From assembly GCA_022564695.1 (NCBI GenBank), contig JADFKX010000004.1:1-32838 (forward strand): a stretch of DNA of 32,838 nt. The letters run 5' to 3'. The stretch's first letter is position 1; the number at the start of each line of letters is the position of its first letter. The notes beneath the pieces were generated by a model, which was not told the origin of the DNA, did not search any database, and saw only the letters and a list, made by a program, of their open reading frames with translations. Source of the DNA: Chloroflexota bacterium. GTDB lineage: Bacteria; Chloroflexota; Dehalococcoidia; SM23-28-2; RBG-16-64-32. Below, in pieces: positions 17,216-26,672 of this stretch. The translations under genes and the position numbers were made by a program.

Positions 17216-18186
17216 CCGTCGACTCCCTGATCGGACAGGGAGGCGCCGACGATGTCGAAGTAGGCGTCCTCCAGGGTGGACTCCCGGATGCGAATGGCGC
17301 GTATAGCGTCGCCGGCGATCTGAAACAGGCGGGGGACGAAGGCGGAGGCGGCGTCGACGGTGACGTGGAGGGTGGGGTGGGCCCAGGTGAGTTTGCCGAC
17401 GCCCTCCCAGGCGGCGATCTCATCCGTCAGGGTGGGAGGGAGGTCCGGCCACTCTACCCACACGGCGTCGCGCTTGAGCCCGGCCTTGAGCTCGGCGGGC
17501 GTGCCCTGCGCGGCCAGGCGGCCGCGGTGGATGAAGGCGACCTGCCGGCAGTGCTTATCGGCCTCATGGACGTTGTTGGTGGCGAGGATGATGGTGGCGC
17601 CGGTCTGGTTCGCCTCGTGGAGGCGGGCCCAGAGGGCGGCCTCGGCGTCGGGGTCGAGGCCGGTGGTGGGCTCGTCGAGGAGGATGAGCTGGGGCGAGGG
17701 CAGGAGGACGCGGGCCAGCTCCAGGCGGCGCTTCATGCCGCCGGAGAGGGTGGAGACGAGCGAATCGGCGCGGTCCGCCAGGCCGACGCTCCCCAACGTC
17801 TGCGCGATGGTTGTGCGGAGGGTGTGGCCGGCCAGGCCGTAGAGGCGGCCGTGGAGCCACAGCGTCTCCCGTAGGGTCATGAGGGGGTCCAGGCTGGTCT
17901 CCTGAAACAGGAGGCCGATGCGGGCGCGGATCGCCGCCGAGGGCGGCTGGCCCAGGACGCGCACTTCGCCGGCGGAGGGCTGTCGCAGGCCGACCAGGAG
18001 GGAGAGGAGGGTGGACTTGCCGGAACCGTTGGGCCCAAGGAGGCCGAATACGGCGCCGGAGGGGACATCCAGAGTCAGGCCGTCCAGAGCGGGGCGCTGC
18101 TCCCCGCCGGGCATGGCGTAGGTGAAGGAGAGGTCTTGCACCTGGGCGGCGAGATCGGTCGCGGGTGGGGCGGCGGTCGTGGTCAT
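17212..18186 (-). CDS. ABC-2 type transporter ATP-binding protein
   Basis: Walker A GPNGSGKST, signature LSGGMKRRLELARVLL, Walker B LILLDEPTTGLDP; ATG at 18186 preferred over the upstream-extended ORF; 4-nt overlap with the permease. Confidence 0.94.
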   Translation of the reverse strand: MTTTAAPPATDLAAQVQDLSFTYAMPGGEQRPALDGLTLDVPSGAVFGLLGPNGSGKSTLLSLLVGLRQPSAGEVRVLGQPPSAAIRARIGLLFQETSLDPLMTLRETLWLHGRLYGLAGHTLRTTIAQTLGSVGLADRADSLVSTLSGGMKRRLELARVLLPSPQLILLDEPTTGLDPDAEAALWARLHEANQTGATIILATNNVHEADKHCRQVAFIHRGRLAAQGTPAELKAGLKRDAVWVEWPDLPPTLTDEIAAWEGVGKLTWAHPTLHVTVDAASAFVPRLFQIAGDAIRAIRIRESTLEDAYFDIVGASLSDQGVDG

Positions 18187-18338
18187 ATCTGCACAGCCAT
18201 GATAGCGCGGGCTGGGTGCAGGGGGAACGGCGGCGCGTTGACCGCGTGCGGTGGGCCAACGGATAATGGCTGCGGATTGACGGGTTGAGGGGGCGGTGGT
18301 AGCGTGTTGGTGTACGGAATACACTAAGTCTAATCGTC

Positions 18339-20057
18339 ATGCGTAATCTTCGAGTCGGGCTGGCCCAGATCAACACCACCGTTGGCGACCTGGAGGGTAA
18401 CGTCGCCAGGGTGCTGCGGTACGTGGAGCGCGCCCGCGAGCTGGGGGTGGACATCGTCTCTTTCCCGGAGCTCACGGTGACAGGCTACCCGCCGGAGGAC
18501 ATGCTGCTGCGCCCCTCGTTTCTGAAGGACAATCGGGAGGCGCTGGGGGCGGTGGTGAAGGGCTGCGGCGGCATCACCGCCGTGGTCGGCTTCGTGGACG
18601 TGGACGGCGACGACATCTACAACGCGGCGGCGGTTATCCACGACGGCCGCCTGGCCGATGTCTATCGCAAGCAGAGGCTGCCCAACTACGGCGTGTTCGA
18701 CGAGCTGCGCTACTTCCGCCCCGGCGAGGGCTGTCCGGCGTACACGGTGGCGGGCGTGCGTGTGGGCCTGAACGTGTGCGAGGACATCTGGTACCCGGGG
18801 GACCCTACGCAGGCGCAGGCGCTGGCGGGCGCGCAGGTCATCGTCAACATCAACGGCTCGCCCTACCACGCGGGCAAGGGGGAGTTCCGCCGTCAGATGC
18901 TGGCCGCTCGCGCCGTCGACTACGGCGTGTTCGTCTGCTACACGAACCAGGTGGGCGGCCAGGACGAGCTTGTGTTCGATGGCGGCTCCATGGTGCTTAG
19001 CCCCAAGGGCGAATTGGTGGCCCAGGCGGCGATGTTCGAGGAGGAGCTGCTGGTCTGTGACCTCGAGTGCGACGGGGCGAAGCGAGCGGCTCAGGGCGCG
19101 CAGGTGCGACACGTCGCGCTCAGCGACGGGCCGTTCGTCGCCGATAAGCCCGCGCTGGAACCCCGGTTGGCGCCGCCGCTGGAGGGGGAGGCGGAGGTGT
19201 ACGCGGCGCTGGTCAGCGGCACGCGCGACTACGTGCGAAAGACCGGCTTCGGCAAGGTCGTCGTCGCGCTGTCCGGCGGGATCGACTCCAGCCTGGTGGT
19301 GACGGTAGCAGTGGACGCCATCGGGCGGGAGAACGTGGTGGGGGTGAGTCTGCCCTCCCGGTACTCCTCCGAGGGGAGCATGAAGGACGCGCAGGAGCTG
19401 GCGGAGAGGTTGGGGATCGAGCTGATCGTCATCCCCATCGAGCCGGCGCACGCGGCCTACCTGGAGATGCTTGAGCGGGCGTTCGCCCAGACGGGCGGGC
19501 GTCTGCCCGCGGGGACGGAGCCGGGCGTGGCGGAGGAGAACATCCAGTCGCGCATCCGCGGCAACATCGTCATGGCGCTGTCGAACAAGTTTGGCTGGCT
19601 GACGCTGACGACGGGGAACAAGAGCGAGTTCGCCACCGGCTACGCGACGCTGTACGGGGACATGGCCGGCGGGTTCGCCGTGATCAAGGACGTGCCGAAG
19701 ACGCTGGTGTACCGGCTGGCGCGCCATCGCAACACCTGGCGGGACGGGCCGGTCATCTCGGAGAGTGTGATGGAGAAGCCGCCCTCAGCGGAGCTGAAGC
19801 CGGGGCAGATAGACCAGGACACGCTGCCGCCCTACGATGAGCTGGATCCGGTGCTGGAGGCGTACGTGGAGGAGGACAAGAGCATAGAGGAGATCGTGGC
19901 GATGGGCTACGACCGCGACCTGGTGGTGCGGGTGATCCAGATGGTGAACCGGAACGAGTACAAGCGCAGGCAGGCGCCGCCGGGGGTGAAGATAACGCCT
20001 CGCGCCTTCGGGCGTGACCGTCGTCTGCCGATAGCGAATCGATATAAGGGGTTTTAG
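18339..20057 (+). CDS. nadE: Glutamine-dependent NAD+ synthetase (nitrilase-type amidase + NAD synthase)
   Basis: N-term nitrilase: DIVSFPELTVTGYPPEDML, YRKQRLPNYGVFDE, GLNVCEDIW; C-term VVALSGGIDSSLVVTVAVDA, TTGNKSEFATGYATLYGDMAGGFAVIKDVPKT. Confidence 0.96.
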   Translation: MRNLRVGLAQINTTVGDLEGNVARVLRYVERARELGVDIVSFPELTVTGYPPEDMLLRPSFLKDNREALGAVVKGCGGITAVVGFVDVDGDDIYNAAAVIHDGRLADVYRKQRLPNYGVFDELRYFRPGEGCPAYTVAGVRVGLNVCEDIWYPGDPTQAQALAGAQVIVNINGSPYHAGKGEFRRQMLAARAVDYGVFVCYTNQVGGQDELVFDGGSMVLSPKGELVAQAAMFEEELLVCDLECDGAKRAAQGAQVRHVALSDGPFVADKPALEPRLAPPLEGEAEVYAALVSGTRDYVRKTGFGKVVVALSGGIDSSLVVTVAVDAIGRENVVGVSLPSRYSSEGSMKDAQELAERLGIELIVIPIEPAHAAYLEMLERAFAQTGGRLPAGTEPGVAEENIQSRIRGNIVMALSNKFGWLTLTTGNKSEFATGYATLYGDMAGGFAVIKDVPKTLVYRLARHRNTWRDGPVISESVMEKPPSAELKPGQIDQDTLPPYDELDPVLEAYVEEDKSIEEIVAMGYDRDLVVRVIQMVNRNEYKRRQAPPGVKITPRAFGRDRRLPIANRYKGF

Positions 20058-20058
20058 T

Positions 20059-20685
20059 ATGCAACAAGACGGAAGGGTGCGGGCCATCTTCTTCGACTTC
20101 GGGCAGGTGATCGCGCGATTGGACAGGGGTGTGCTGGCGAAATTCGAGGCGCGACACGGGCTGCCGAAGGGCAGCTTCATGAAGGCGTTGTACACGATCC
20201 CGGAGTGGAAGGCGGTGGAGATTGGAGAGGGCACGGAGGAGACCTGGGTAGTGGCGGCGAGCCGGAAACTGGACGAGCTGGCCGGGCGCCACCTCCCGGA
20301 CATCTGGGGGGAGCGAGAGACGATGTGGCGGACGCTGGACGAGGACGTGGTAGGGCTGATCCGGCGGCTGGGGAACCGCTACGACGTGGGTATAATCTCC
20401 AACGCGACGCCGCGGCTGGAGGGGGAGCTACGCGACTACCACAAGATCGACGGCCTGTTCAAAGTGATCGTGAACTCGGCGCTGGTGGGCATTGCGAAGC
20501 CGGACGCGCGCATATACCACCTGGCGGCGGAGCGAATGGGGGTGGAGGCATCAGCCTGCGTACACATCGATGACCTGGCGCACAACGTGGAGGGGGCGCG
20601 TGAGGCAGGCTTCCAGGCCATCCACCACGAGGGCGACTTCGCTGCGCTGGAGCGGGAGCTGCGGTCGATGGGCGTACAGTGGTAG
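20059..20685 (+). CDS. HAD-superfamily hydrolase
   Basis: AIFFDFGQVIARLD, IISNATP, GIAKPDARIYHLAAERMGV, CVHIDDLAHNVEGAREAGFQAI. Confidence 0.9.
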   Translation: MQQDGRVRAIFFDFGQVIARLDRGVLAKFEARHGLPKGSFMKALYTIPEWKAVEIGEGTEETWVVAASRKLDELAGRHLPDIWGERETMWRTLDEDVVGLIRRLGNRYDVGIISNATPRLEGELRDYHKIDGLFKVIVNSALVGIAKPDARIYHLAAERMGVEASACVHIDDLAHNVEGAREAGFQAIHHEGDFAALERELRSMGVQW

Positions 20686-20775
20686 CGGCCCGTCGCGGGG
20701 CGCTAGGTCACCGGCGTGGCTGAATGCAGGACGGACCGGCAGGCGCTCGATAGAGCGTCCGCTTCATCGTCCGGC

Positions 20776-20796
20776 GGGAGCTAAGGCTTAGCTCCC
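20776..20796. terminator. Perfect 10-bp inverted repeat GGGAGCTAAG-g-CTTAGCTCCC between convergent genes; possible bidirectional terminator
   Basis: Direct reading; followed on + strand by a short TTTT; contains the stop codon of the minus-strand ORF. Confidence 0.5.
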
Positions 20797-21003
20797 CAGC
20801 TTTTCGCGCACGCGTCCGATGTTGTAGAAGAGGACGCTCTGGAGGACCACGGAGACGCCGACCAGCACAAACCAGACGAAGGACGGCAGTTCCGAGAGCC
20901 CGGCCAGGAAGACCATGAAGGCCAAGAGGAACACTTCGAGGCCCACAATATCCAGGCGCAGGCGGACGGGACGTGAGGAGCGCCAGCGTGAAACTGTAAC
21001 CAT
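20788..21003 (-). CDS. Small two-TM hypothetical membrane protein (71 aa)
   Basis: Two hydrophobic helices (LEVFLLAFMVFLAGLSELPSFVWFVLVGVSVVLQSVLFYNIGRVREKL) in an otherwise non-coding gap. Confidence 0.6.
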   Translation of the reverse strand: MVTVSRWRSSRPVRLRLDIVGLEVFLLAFMVFLAGLSELPSFVWFVLVGVSVVLQSVLFYNIGRVREKLGS

Positions 21004-21066
21004 CTCAACCTAATTAACCGTCTAGGGCGGGTATTGTTACAGGTTCAAGGTGGACACTGAGCTGGC

Positions 21067-22710
21067 GTGCTGGCTACAATTCTCATGATTCGCCTGAGAC
21101 GGCGGATGTTATCAACCCCATCGATAGCTATCGGAGGGATATACGTGCCCCAGAGAGTGAGTATCGATGCGATCCCGCAGATGCGGGACGCTGTGTTCGA
21201 CTTGGTCGCCTCCTATAGCCGTAGCAAGCGCCACTGTCGCTACGCCGATGTTCGCGTTGAGGTGAGCGAGGGTAAGGTGGCGGTGGCCGAAAACGGGATG
21301 GATAAGTTCAGCGGCGAGGACTACGGCTTCGCCTTCGGCATCCGCGTCCTGGGGGGCGAGAATGTTGTCTCGCCCGGCTATTTCGGGGGGATTGTGGGCG
21401 CCGCTGACCTGCCGGAGATAGGAGAGCGGCTCAAGGAGGGGCTGGACCACGCCTACGAGCGGGCGGTGGCCAACGCCCGTTCCAAGGAGGGCGCGCGCAG
21501 CCGCTTCTCGGGCCTAGGCGACGCCCTGTACGATATGTCGCTGGCGCCTGTCGAGGTGCGCCAGGACACTACCGACGCCCGCTACGAGATCGACCCGCGG
21601 ACGGTGCCGCTGGAGGAGGTGGGAAAGTACGTGCGGGAGGTGTCGCAGCGGGTGCAGGGCCTGGACTCGGGCGTGGTGTTCAACTACATCTCGGCGTATA
21701 CGATGCTGGAGCGTCACCTGTTCGTCAGCTCGGAAGGGGCGAACATCGATCAGACGCGGGCGGTCAGCCAGGGGATGTGCTTCGTGGTAGCGCAGGGGAA
21801 GGACGGGCACCAGGAGCTGTACGATTACTCCGGGCACCAGCGGGGGTGGGAGGTGATCACGCGCGGCGTGGAGCAGGAGTTCATCCATCTGCCGCACCTG
21901 ATGGACTTCTCGCTGGAGCTGGCGCGGGACACGGTGGCGCTGGCCGCATGCAAGCCGCTGAAGGCGACTGACGATGAGGTGGTGGTGGTGACGGACCCGC
22001 ACTACAACGCGCTGGTCTGCCACGAGGTGGTGGGCCACCCGACGGAGCTTGACCGGGCGCTGAAGTTTGAGACGGGGTACGCTGGCCGCTCCTGGTTTCT
22101 GCGCGACGTGAAGGAGAACCAGATCGGCAAGCGGGTGGGGTCCGACCTGGTGACGGCGTTCAGCGACCCCACGATCGACGGGTTCGGGCACTACATGTAC
22201 GACGACGAGGGGACGCCGGCGCGCCGGGTGTACCACTTCGATAAGGGGATATTCGGCGGCTTCTCCAACAGCCGTCAGACGGCGGCGATCATGGGGCTGG
22301 AGCCGAACGGCCACTACAAGGCGACGGACGCCTCGCTGGTGCCGCTGATCAGGATGTCGAACACGGCGTTCGCGCCGGGAGACCGCGACCCACACGACAT
22401 AATACGGGAGGTGGAGAAGGGCTACTACGTGGTGGGCCATCGCATACCGTCTATCGCCGAGTCGCGGGAGAACTTCCGCATCACGGCGATGAAGGTGTAC
22501 GAGATCAAGAACGGGGAGATTGGGGAGATGTTCCGCGATGGGGGGCTGATGAGCGATACGCGGGACTACTTCCTGAACGTGGACGCGGTGGGGAACGACT
22601 TCCGGCTGTTCGCGATACCGAACTGCGGCAAGGGGCAGCCGATGCAGACGAAGCGTATGAGTAACGGCGGCCCGACGATGCGGAGCCGGGCGCGGCTGAC
22701 GGGGGTATAG
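21067..22710 (+). CDS. tldD: TldD/PmbA family metalloprotease, catalytic TldD-type subunit (true start possibly ~21145)
   Basis: HEVVGHPTELDRAL metal-binding motif; GxGR-like TldD context; paired with second family member. Confidence 0.9.
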   Translation: MLATILMIRLRRRMLSTPSIAIGGIYVPQRVSIDAIPQMRDAVFDLVASYSRSKRHCRYADVRVEVSEGKVAVAENGMDKFSGEDYGFAFGIRVLGGENVVSPGYFGGIVGAADLPEIGERLKEGLDHAYERAVANARSKEGARSRFSGLGDALYDMSLAPVEVRQDTTDARYEIDPRTVPLEEVGKYVREVSQRVQGLDSGVVFNYISAYTMLERHLFVSSEGANIDQTRAVSQGMCFVVAQGKDGHQELYDYSGHQRGWEVITRGVEQEFIHLPHLMDFSLELARDTVALAACKPLKATDDEVVVVTDPHYNALVCHEVVGHPTELDRALKFETGYAGRSWFLRDVKENQIGKRVGSDLVTAFSDPTIDGFGHYMYDDEGTPARRVYHFDKGIFGGFSNSRQTAAIMGLEPNGHYKATDASLVPLIRMSNTAFAPGDRDPHDIIREVEKGYYVVGHRIPSIAESRENFRITAMKVYEIKNGEIGEMFRDGGLMSDTRDYFLNVDAVGNDFRLFAIPNCGKGQPMQTKRMSNGGPTMRSRARLTGV

Positions 22711-22714
22711 ACTC

Positions 22715-24274
22715 ATGATCCCACTATCCGAGCTTGAGAAGGCCGTACGTGAGGGGCTCGCCTACCTGAAGGCGCAGGAGGACGTGGAGGAGGGGGAGGT
22801 CTACGTCGCATCCAACGGGGTGCTGCTGGCGCGGCTGAACTACACCTCGCATATCCCCTGCAACGGCGTCGAGGAGCCGAAATCGGTGGAGAACTACGGC
22901 GTCGGCGTGCAGGCCGTGTTCAAGGCTGACGGGGAGAAGGTGCGGCGCATCGGCTTCGGCTCGGAGACTTCCGATATCAGCGTCGAGGGTGTGAGGTCGG
23001 CGCTGGAGAAGGCGCGTAGGGGCGCTGTGGCCGACCCCGAGTTTTACACGCTGGTACGGCCCGCGGCGGAGCAGCGAACGCTGAACAGCTACCACGACCC
23101 GAGGGTGCTGGATATCCGGGACGCCGACCTGGTGGACGCCGGCTGGCGGGTGGTGAACGGGGCGTTGCGGGTGTTTCAGACGTCGGAGTCGCTGGGGAAC
23201 CTGGTGGAGAGGCCGGAGAAGCTGGGCGAGCTGGGGCTCATCGTCAGCGGCGACGTGACGATCCTCCAGGAGCGGATGGCGATCGCCTCCTACGCCATGC
23301 CGGAGGTGCAGACGGACGAGTCGGCGGCAATCATGTCGTTCATCACCTCGATGGTGGAGCGGGAGGGCTCCAAGGGGAGCGGCTATGAGGCGACGACGCG
23401 GCTGGACGGGTTCACGGACGGGGCGGGGCGGGAGGCGGCGCAGGCCGCTATCGCCACCATCGGCGGGGTGAGGCTGCCCAGCGGTGATTATCGCGTGGTG
23501 TTCGGTCGCCAGGCGACGATGGAGATCATGCACTACATCGTGCTGCCGGGCCTGAGCACGGGGATGTTCTACGCGGTGGGGTCGCCGTTCATGGGCCAGA
23601 TGGGCCAGCAGGTGGCCTCGACCAAATTCAACATCCACGATGACGGCGCCGCGCCGGGGCTGGTGGGGAGCAAGGGGATAACCTGCGAGGGGCTGCCCAC
23701 GGGCCGCACGGACCTGATCGTGGATGGCAAGCTGGTGGGGCTGCTCTCCAACCACTACGAGACGCAGCGGCTGATGAGCGATCCGAAGGCGAAGGAGAAG
23801 CTGGGAGTGGACCCGAAGGAGAACGCCTCGGCGTTTGTGCCAAGGAACGGGTTTCGGTTCGCCCGCGGGGGAGGCCGACACTTCGACGCCCAGCCGGGCA
23901 TCCACCCGACGAACATCCTCCTCCCCGGCGAGGTCGAGTCCACGGAGTCGATGTGCCGCCTGGTGGGCGATGGGATCTACATCGGGCGTATCTGGTACAC
24001 GTACCCTGTGAACGGCCTGCGGGCGGGCGACTTCACGGGCACGGTGGTCGGCGACTCCTACATCATCCGTGATGGCAAACTGGCGGAGCCGCTCAAGCCG
24101 AACACGCTACGCATAACTGAGAACATCCGCAACGTGCTCAACGGCGTCATCGGTGTGTCCAAGGAGGGGAAGCCGACGCTGGTGTGGGCGGCGGACGAGA
24201 TCGTGTACGCGCCGGAGATGGCGGTGGAGAAGGTGCATCTGGACTCCATCGGCGAGTATATGGAGACGCTGTAG
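22715..24274 (+). CDS. tldE: TldD/PmbA family protein, TldE-type partner
   Basis: Family C-terminal organisation (GLPTGRTDLIVDGKLVGLLSNHYETQRL...NILLPGEVESTESM...NGVIGVSKEGKPTLVWAADEIVYAPEMAVEKVHL); no HExxH. Confidence 0.85.
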   Translation: MIPLSELEKAVREGLAYLKAQEDVEEGEVYVASNGVLLARLNYTSHIPCNGVEEPKSVENYGVGVQAVFKADGEKVRRIGFGSETSDISVEGVRSALEKARRGAVADPEFYTLVRPAAEQRTLNSYHDPRVLDIRDADLVDAGWRVVNGALRVFQTSESLGNLVERPEKLGELGLIVSGDVTILQERMAIASYAMPEVQTDESAAIMSFITSMVEREGSKGSGYEATTRLDGFTDGAGREAAQAAIATIGGVRLPSGDYRVVFGRQATMEIMHYIVLPGLSTGMFYAVGSPFMGQMGQQVASTKFNIHDDGAAPGLVGSKGITCEGLPTGRTDLIVDGKLVGLLSNHYETQRLMSDPKAKEKLGVDPKENASAFVPRNGFRFARGGGRHFDAQPGIHPTNILLPGEVESTESMCRLVGDGIYIGRIWYTYPVNGLRAGDFTGTVVGDSYIIRDGKLAEPLKPNTLRITENIRNVLNGVIGVSKEGKPTLVWAADEIVYAPEMAVEKVHLDSIGEYMETL

Positions 24275-24278
24275 GGCT

Positions 24279-25724
24279 TCAGGCGGTGGCCGACTTCTTC
24301 TCGCCCAGGTAGCGGTCGATAGCGGCGGCGGTGCGCTTGGCGTCGGCCAGGGCGGTGACGACGAGGTCGGCGCCGCGGACGCTATCGCCGGCGGCGAAGA
24401 CGCCCGGGCGGCTGGTCTGGCCGGTCTCCTCAGTGGCTATCGTCCCCCAGTCGGTCGCTTTCAGGTCGGGTGTCGTCTGGAACAGCAGCTTCTCGACCTT
24501 GTAGCCGATGGCGATGACAACGGTGTCGGCCTCCAGTTCGAAATCTGAGGCGATAACCGGAACGGGCCGCGGGCGGCCTGATTCGTCGGGCTCGCCAAGC
24601 TCCACGCGCTGGAACCGGACGGCCTTGATATGGGCGCTGTCGTCGCCGACGAAGCGGATGGGGACGGTTAGGTAGTGGAAGAGGACGCCTTCCTCCTGGG
24701 CGTGGCGGCGCTCCTCCTCGCGTCCGCCCATCTCAGTCTCGCTGCGGCGGTAGGCGCAGACCACCTCTCGGGCGCCGATGCGCAGGGCCGAGCGGACGCA
24801 GTCCATCGCGGTGTCGCCGCCGCCGATCACCACCACGCGCTTGCCGCTTTCTATGGGTTGGCGGAGGTGGCTGGGCAGCTCCTCCGGCGGCAGGTTGGCG
24901 CGGACGAGGAACTCCGTGGCCATGTATACGCCTTCGAGGTCCTCGCCGGGGACGTTTAGCCGGTTACCCTGGCCAGCGCCTTGGCCCAGGAATACGGCTT
25001 CGAAGCCCTGGTCGAACAGCTCGTCGATAGTCACGTCGTAGCCCACGCGGACGTTGTACGCGAACTGGACGCCCAACTGGTGTAGGTAGTCGACCTGGTC
25101 GTCGATGTGGCGTTTGTCCATCTTGAAGCCCGGTATGCCGTAGCGGAGGACGCCGCCTGGCCTTGGCCAGGCCTCGAACAGCTTGACCCCGTGGCCAAGG
25201 AGCGCCAACTGCTCGGCGACGGCCAGGCCGGCGGGCCCGGAGCCGACTATGGCCGCTCGCTTACCGGTGGGCGGTGGCAGCTGGGGGATGGGCCGCCCGC
25301 CCATCGCCTGCTGCTGGTCGGCGATGAACGCCTCCAGCTTGCCGATAGCGACCGGGATCGCGACCTTTCCCACGACGCAGTCGCCCTCGCAGAGGGCCTC
25401 CTGGGGGCATAGGCGTCCGCACATGTCGGGCGCGGGGTTGGTGGCGCGGAACACCTCCGCCGCGCCCAGGACATCGCCCTCTTCCAGCTTGAGGAGGGCG
25501 CCGGGGATGTCGTTGTCTATAGGGCAGGCCTTGATGCAGGGGGCAGCGGGGCACTGGATGCAGCGGGTCGCCTCCAGCTGGGCGGTGGGTAGGTCGTACC
25601 CCAGGTACACCTCGTCCCAGTTCTTAACCCGCTCCTTGGGGTCCTGCTTGGGGACGGGCTGGAAGGGGATCTTAAGCCGCGCCTTGCGGTCTATCTGCAT
25701 CTCGGTCCTCGCGGCCTCTGTCAT
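24279..25724 (-). CDS. GltD-like NAD(P)-binding FAD/Fe-S oxidoreductase (glutamate synthase small-subunit family)
   Basis: CIQCPAAPCIKACPIDNDIPGAL, CGRLCPQEALCEGDCV, AAIVGSGPAGLAVAEQL, RVVVIGGGDTAMDCVRSALRIGA, GVFAAGDSVRGADLVVTALADAKR. Confidence 0.93.
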   Translation of the reverse strand: MTEAARTEMQIDRKARLKIPFQPVPKQDPKERVKNWDEVYLGYDLPTAQLEATRCIQCPAAPCIKACPIDNDIPGALLKLEEGDVLGAAEVFRATNPAPDMCGRLCPQEALCEGDCVVGKVAIPVAIGKLEAFIADQQQAMGGRPIPQLPPPTGKRAAIVGSGPAGLAVAEQLALLGHGVKLFEAWPRPGGVLRYGIPGFKMDKRHIDDQVDYLHQLGVQFAYNVRVGYDVTIDELFDQGFEAVFLGQGAGQGNRLNVPGEDLEGVYMATEFLVRANLPPEELPSHLRQPIESGKRVVVIGGGDTAMDCVRSALRIGAREVVCAYRRSETEMGGREEERRHAQEEGVLFHYLTVPIRFVGDDSAHIKAVRFQRVELGEPDESGRPRPVPVIASDFELEADTVVIAIGYKVEKLLFQTTPDLKATDWGTIATEETGQTSRPGVFAAGDSVRGADLVVTALADAKRTAAAIDRYLGEKKSATA

Positions 25725-25808
25725 CGCACTGTCTTGCCTACATCCATTCTATAGCTTAAGACGCGGGTAAGCGCCAGAGTATTGCGCGATCCGTGGCGAT
25801 TGAGCCCG

Positions 25809-26672
25809 TCAGGCGCGTTCAGTGGGGGTGAAGCGGTGCTGCCAGAGGAGGCCGCGGCCGGGGGCGAACAGGAAGGCGAGGAAGAAGAAGCCGGTTGCGG
25901 TGAGGACGATTGCGGCGGAGGCGGAGACGTCGGCGTACCAGGCGATGTAGAGGCCGCTGAGGGCGGAGAGGGCGCCGACCAGCGCGCCGATCGCCATCAT
26001 CGGGGGCAGACGCCGGGTGAGGAGCTGGGCGGTGGCTGGGGGCGCCACCAGCATCGCCAGGACGAGAACTATGCCCATCACCTGTAGGGCGATCACGACC
26101 GTGAGGCCGATGAGGGCCAGCAGGCCGTACTGCATAGCGGCCACGGGGACGCCGGTGGCGGCCGCCATTGAGGGGTCGTAGGCGGTGAACAGCAGCTCCT
26201 TGTAGAAGAGGGCGACGGCGAGGAGGATGAAGCCGCCCAGGCCGGCGGTGAGCCAGACGTCGGTCCAGCTTACCCCCAGGACGTTGCCGAAGACGAAGCT
26301 GAACAGGTCGACGACGTAGCCGCTCTGTGTGCTGACGATGAGGATGCCAAGGGCGAAACCCGAAATGAATACGATACCGATGGCGGTATCGTAGCGGACG
26401 GTGCCGCGGTGGGCGATGAAGCCGATGGAGAGGGCGGTCAGGAGGGCGGCTATGGCGCCGCCCAGATGCAGGTTGAAGCCCAGCGCGAAGGCGATGGCGA
26501 CTCCGCCGAAGCTGGCGTGGGGGAGAGCGTCGCCGATGAACGCCATCCCCTTGAGGATGACGAAGCTGCCGACGACGGCCGCCACCACGCTAACCAAAAC
26601 GGCGGCGATGAGGGCGCGCTGCATGAACTCAAACGTCCAGGGCTCGCGCAGGAGATCCAGCAGCTCGCTCAT
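25809..26672 (-). CDS. znuB: Zinc/metal ABC transporter permease
   Basis: ABC-3 family: SFVILKGMAFIGDALPHASFGGVAIAFALG; LLAFL-type TM pattern. Confidence 0.92.
   Translation of the reverse strand: MSELLDLLREPWTFEFMQRALIAAVLVSVVAAVVGSFVILKGMAFIGDALPHASFGGVAIAFALGFNLHLGGAIAALLTALSIGFIAHRGTVRYDTAIGIVFISGFALGILIVSTQSGYVVDLFSFVFGNVLGVSWTDVWLTAGLGGFILLAVALFYKELLFTAYDPSMAAATGVPVAAMQYGLLALIGLTVVIALQVMGIVLVLAMLVAPPATAQLLTRRLPPMMAIGALVGALSALSGLYIAWYADVSASAAIVLTATGFFFLAFLFAPGRGLLWQHRFTPTERA

Noticed and set aside
16410-18475. 337-aa and 303-aa Pro/Arg-rich minus ORFs overlapping the ABC genes
   Set aside because: Alternative frames of well-supported ABC permease/ATPase genes; low-complexity P/R/H composition.
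18330-19727. 465-aa ORF antisense to nadE
   Set aside because: H/R/V/L-rich composition typical of shadow ORFs in GC-rich DNA; sense strand encodes a full NAD synthetase.
23769-23788. CTGATGA resembling a hammerhead ribozyme core
   Set aside because: No matching GAAA/stem arrangement and lies within the conserved tldE coding sequence.
21514-23905. 400-aa and 393-aa minus-strand ORFs opposite tldD and tldE
   Set aside because: Mirror-frame artefacts of GC-biased third codon positions; no recognisable domain.
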